The notes under the pieces were generated by a model. The model was given only the letters and a program-made list of their open reading frames with translations. It made no database searches and was not told the DNA's origin. 64,000 nucleotides of DNA, from positions 310,001 through 374,000 of the forward strand of contig RCTD01000001.1 of NCBI GenBank assembly GCA_014898415.1. The letters run 5' to 3'. Both the position numbers and the translations under genes were made by a program. The stretch is from Stromatinia cepivora (Eukaryota; Ascomycota; Leotiomycetes; Helotiales; Sclerotiniaceae). Below are positions 61,268 through 64,000 of the stretch, piece by piece. Position 1 is the first letter of the stretch; each line of letters begins with the position of its first letter.

Positions 61268-62039
61268 GTATACTCATAGGGTGTCTTTATTGAAATAATA
61301 TATTCGTTTGTTTAATATATATAACCCATCAGAATTATAATTGAATACAAATCCCATCTATATGTTTTCTCTTATATTTTTTTCTTGCTTGTATTGCCTA
61401 ATCCTTTTTTCTATAATATAAGATAAAATGAATAAAGACGAATTTTTATCTTTTTGTAAAAGAAATGTCCAATATTGCTTTGTAAAGTAGCAAAAAAAGA
61501 TTTTGAAATAATCTTTAAGATATTGTATTTCTTTTATAACGATAATTTATGTTTATTTGTTTATACAATTTGAATTTTATAGTGCTATAATTCAAATAAT
61601 AATCAATCTCTTTTTATTAAGAAATTATCCTAAATAAACTTTCTTCCATTCGAAATATCATTATAATCTTTATTATAAGAATACCTTATAAGATATTATA
61701 ATAATAATAATGAAGAAAAGAGTATAAAAGATATATAATACTCTTTATTTATTAAATTATTAGAACTTTTCAAATAATCAATAATATATATTAAAATTAA
61801 TATTAAAAGAAGTTTATTAAATATATAAAATATTATGGTAGATTATTTTAATATAATACCTAACAAATTATATTTGTTTATAACAAAATCGATACTTTGC
61901 GAGTATATTCGATCGATTATAATTGGATCAATATCCGAAGGATTTTTATTGAGCTCAATAGTATATAGAATCAATAAATACAATCTTGTCTTTAATTATA
62001 TCCAGAAAAACAATCAAATTAATCCTATCTTATCTCATT

Positions 62040-62130
62040 ATATTTAATTATATCATATTCAATCACGTTATATCTCATTTTGTTATGCTCAATTGTATTA
62101 TACCCAATCGCGTTATATTCAATCGTGTTA
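62040..62130. repeat. 15-bp tandem repeat, about 6 copies
   Basis: CAATCGCGTTATATT-type unit repeats every 15 bp with transition differences. It is open on the minus strand as a Tyr/Asn/Ile-rich repeat. Confidence 0.8.
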
Positions 62131-64000
62131 TACCCATATCGAAAAAGATCTATTATCAGTGAACGATGATTATGATGCAAATAGTACCCAATTAATACAA
62201 TCAATAGTTCAAGATCATTCAAATCATAATATTCAGATCATCGTTAATACAGTTGTAACAAAGATCCGAAAAGAATTAAATAATTTTGAAAGTGTATATA
62301 CTTTATTATAAATATCAAACGACTTCGAAAATTTATATAACAAAATAAAGTATTTCGAAGAAGATCTTTGAATTCAAACTTCGAGAATAATAATTATTAT
62401 CAAGAAAATGATATAATCCAATCGTTTTCTGATATTTTGTTTTAGAATAATCCGTTTAAATTTAAGAATTGAAGATAGAATTAACGATCAGTTTATTATA
62501 AATCTCAAAAGCTATATTTTTTAATATTATAATACTTACAAAATTATAGATTGATAACAAAAACAAGAATGATGATTAAAAGCGAAAAGATTGATAAATA
62601 ATTACTGAAATGATTAATTCTATTATAAATTGTCTTCTGAAAATCTAGGATTAGAAAACCTTTTTTATTTATTCAATTTTAAAGTATATATTGAAAAGAT
62701 ATTACAAATTGAAATATATTTTAATTTTATAACAATTATTAATTATTATTTCAATATTGCTTCGAATTTGGGAAAAAAGAAACATTAAAACATTATCTCT
62801 AATTTGATGAAGATTTTATACAACAAAGTATCTATTATTTCAAATCTATTAGTACTTTTTGATCCTATATTTTTTGTAAATTATATTTTAAATTGAAAAT
62901 GAGTATTATCTATTTATCACTTTTAGAAAATGATTTTGATTTGATATTTATATAATTATAATACTATTTGTACTAATTTGAAGTTTGATATAATTTCAAT
63001 AATGAAAATCATTGTAAAAAAATTAGATTAGGAAAATTGTAGTTTATTTAATTGTCTTGCAATAAAATACAAGTTTTTTTCAAAAAGTAGTTTAGAAATT
63101 ATGAAACTTATCAATATATTTAATAATTTATTTAGATGAATATTATAAGTTATAAAATGAGCGAATATATAATGTATTTCCTTTTAGAAAACGAAAGATA
63201 GATATTGAATCTGAATCAATTTTCTCAATTTCATATCAAATCAAGAAACTATTTATTAGTATATTTTTATTAAACTTTAATTATAAATATAAAAAGATAT
63301 CAATATCAAATTTTAAAGTTTATCAATTTCTATAGAATATTGTACTATCATTCCCTAATCCATAATTACTTATTCCTTATCAAGAATTTATTATTGATAT
63401 TAATTCGATTATACTTTATATCAATATTTCTATAGATATATTATTGAATCCAATAGATTATATTATAGGATCCTTACAAAACCAGTAATTATCAACAATC
63501 GGAAATTCATTTATCCAAATCACCAATAAAACGATATTCAATAATTATAAACAGAATCCTATTACTAATGAATAAACTGAAATTGAAAATAACAAATTCC
63601 AAATAAAGGGTTTAGAGCCACTAGCCAAAACGGATTATCTATTTAACAAACAAAGATAGAATAATTCAATTTCAAATTCTGATTCATCTTTTTCCTAACC
63701 ATCCAATATCGTTATATATGTCCAAAAAGAAGCGATCAGAAATTTACTTTTAGGAGATATAAATATGAATATAATATTTCAGATAGAAAGTATTTGTTAG
63801 TTTATAGATATAATAAAAAGAAATACCTTTGCCAATTTTAATGGAATTGCGAATAAAAGAAAAGATAAGAATAAATATATATATATTTTCGAATTGAGGT
63901 TGATAATATTGGATATAGAAATCGAGTTTGTATATAATAATCTACAAAAAGAGAAACTGGATAGCAATCTCGAAGGATTATTTTGTATTTTTATATTAAC

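Larger units (their letters stand above)
53431..64000. other. AT-rich, RIP-degraded isochore, no gene recognised
   Basis: 10.5 kb to the window end with A/T-dominated sequence, many stops in all frames, and no open frame above about 120 codons with protein-like composition. Contains two minisatellites (56.68 and 62.04 kb) and a short perfect hairpin (61.24 kb). Confidence 0.7.

Overview
The window is nuclear DNA of a filamentous ascomycete (Pezizomycotina). Short introns with GT..AG ends and CTAAC-type branch points interrupt most genes. The proteins read as typical Pezizomycotina orthologues, and half the window carries the signature of repeat-induced point mutation (RIP). The protein wording and the AT-isochore structure suggest Leotiomycetes (Helotiales, perhaps Sclerotiniaceae-like); this last step is inference.

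Left half (1 to about 32.9 kb): ordinary gene-bearing chromatin with ten confidently modelled genes. In order they are: the 3' part of the bifunctional purine enzyme ATIC (ADE16/17 type, +); a four-helix membrane protein (+); mitochondrial pyruvate carrier subunit MPC1 (-); spliceosomal SmB (-), divergent from ribosomal protein uL5/RPL11 (+); a small basic R-R-x-S protein (+); the SNF2 remodeller FUN30 (-), divergent from the V-ATPase assembly factor VMA21 (+); a DUF2406-type protein (-); ribosomal protein eL33/RPL33 (-); and glucose-6-phosphate dehydrogenase ZWF1 (+). These are housekeeping genes with no evident operon-like logic. Shared features are several very small exons (7, 9, 10, 12 and 21 nt) and a telo-box-like element about 105-125 bp upstream of both ribosomal protein genes. 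A 167-bp MITE with perfect 79-bp arms lies at 14.9 kb, and a probable orphan exon at 14.3 kb.

Right half (about 32.9 to 64 kb): a very AT-rich, RIP-degraded isochore, probably heterochromatic. Readable remnants are a Tc1/mariner-type element at the boundary (33.02-34.04 kb), a full-length but stop-riddled DUF3435/C2H2 protein (34.47-36.96 kb; the DUF3435 family includes the tyrosine-recombinase 'captains' of Starship elements), a spared P-loop NTPase fragment (37.0-37.3 kb), and a Ty1/Copia RT-RNase H remnant (52.6-53.4 kb). Several minisatellites with units of 15, 18, 45 and 60 bp, all multiples of three, are also present.

Inside this desert is one island of normal base composition (about 46.25-48.7 kb). 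It holds two intact, convergent, apparently intronless genes: a 108-aa Cys/His-rich protein and a 400-aa kinase-like protein. This island, together with the DUF3435 relic, is the most unusual part of the window. It may be cargo of a decayed mobile element, but that is inference.
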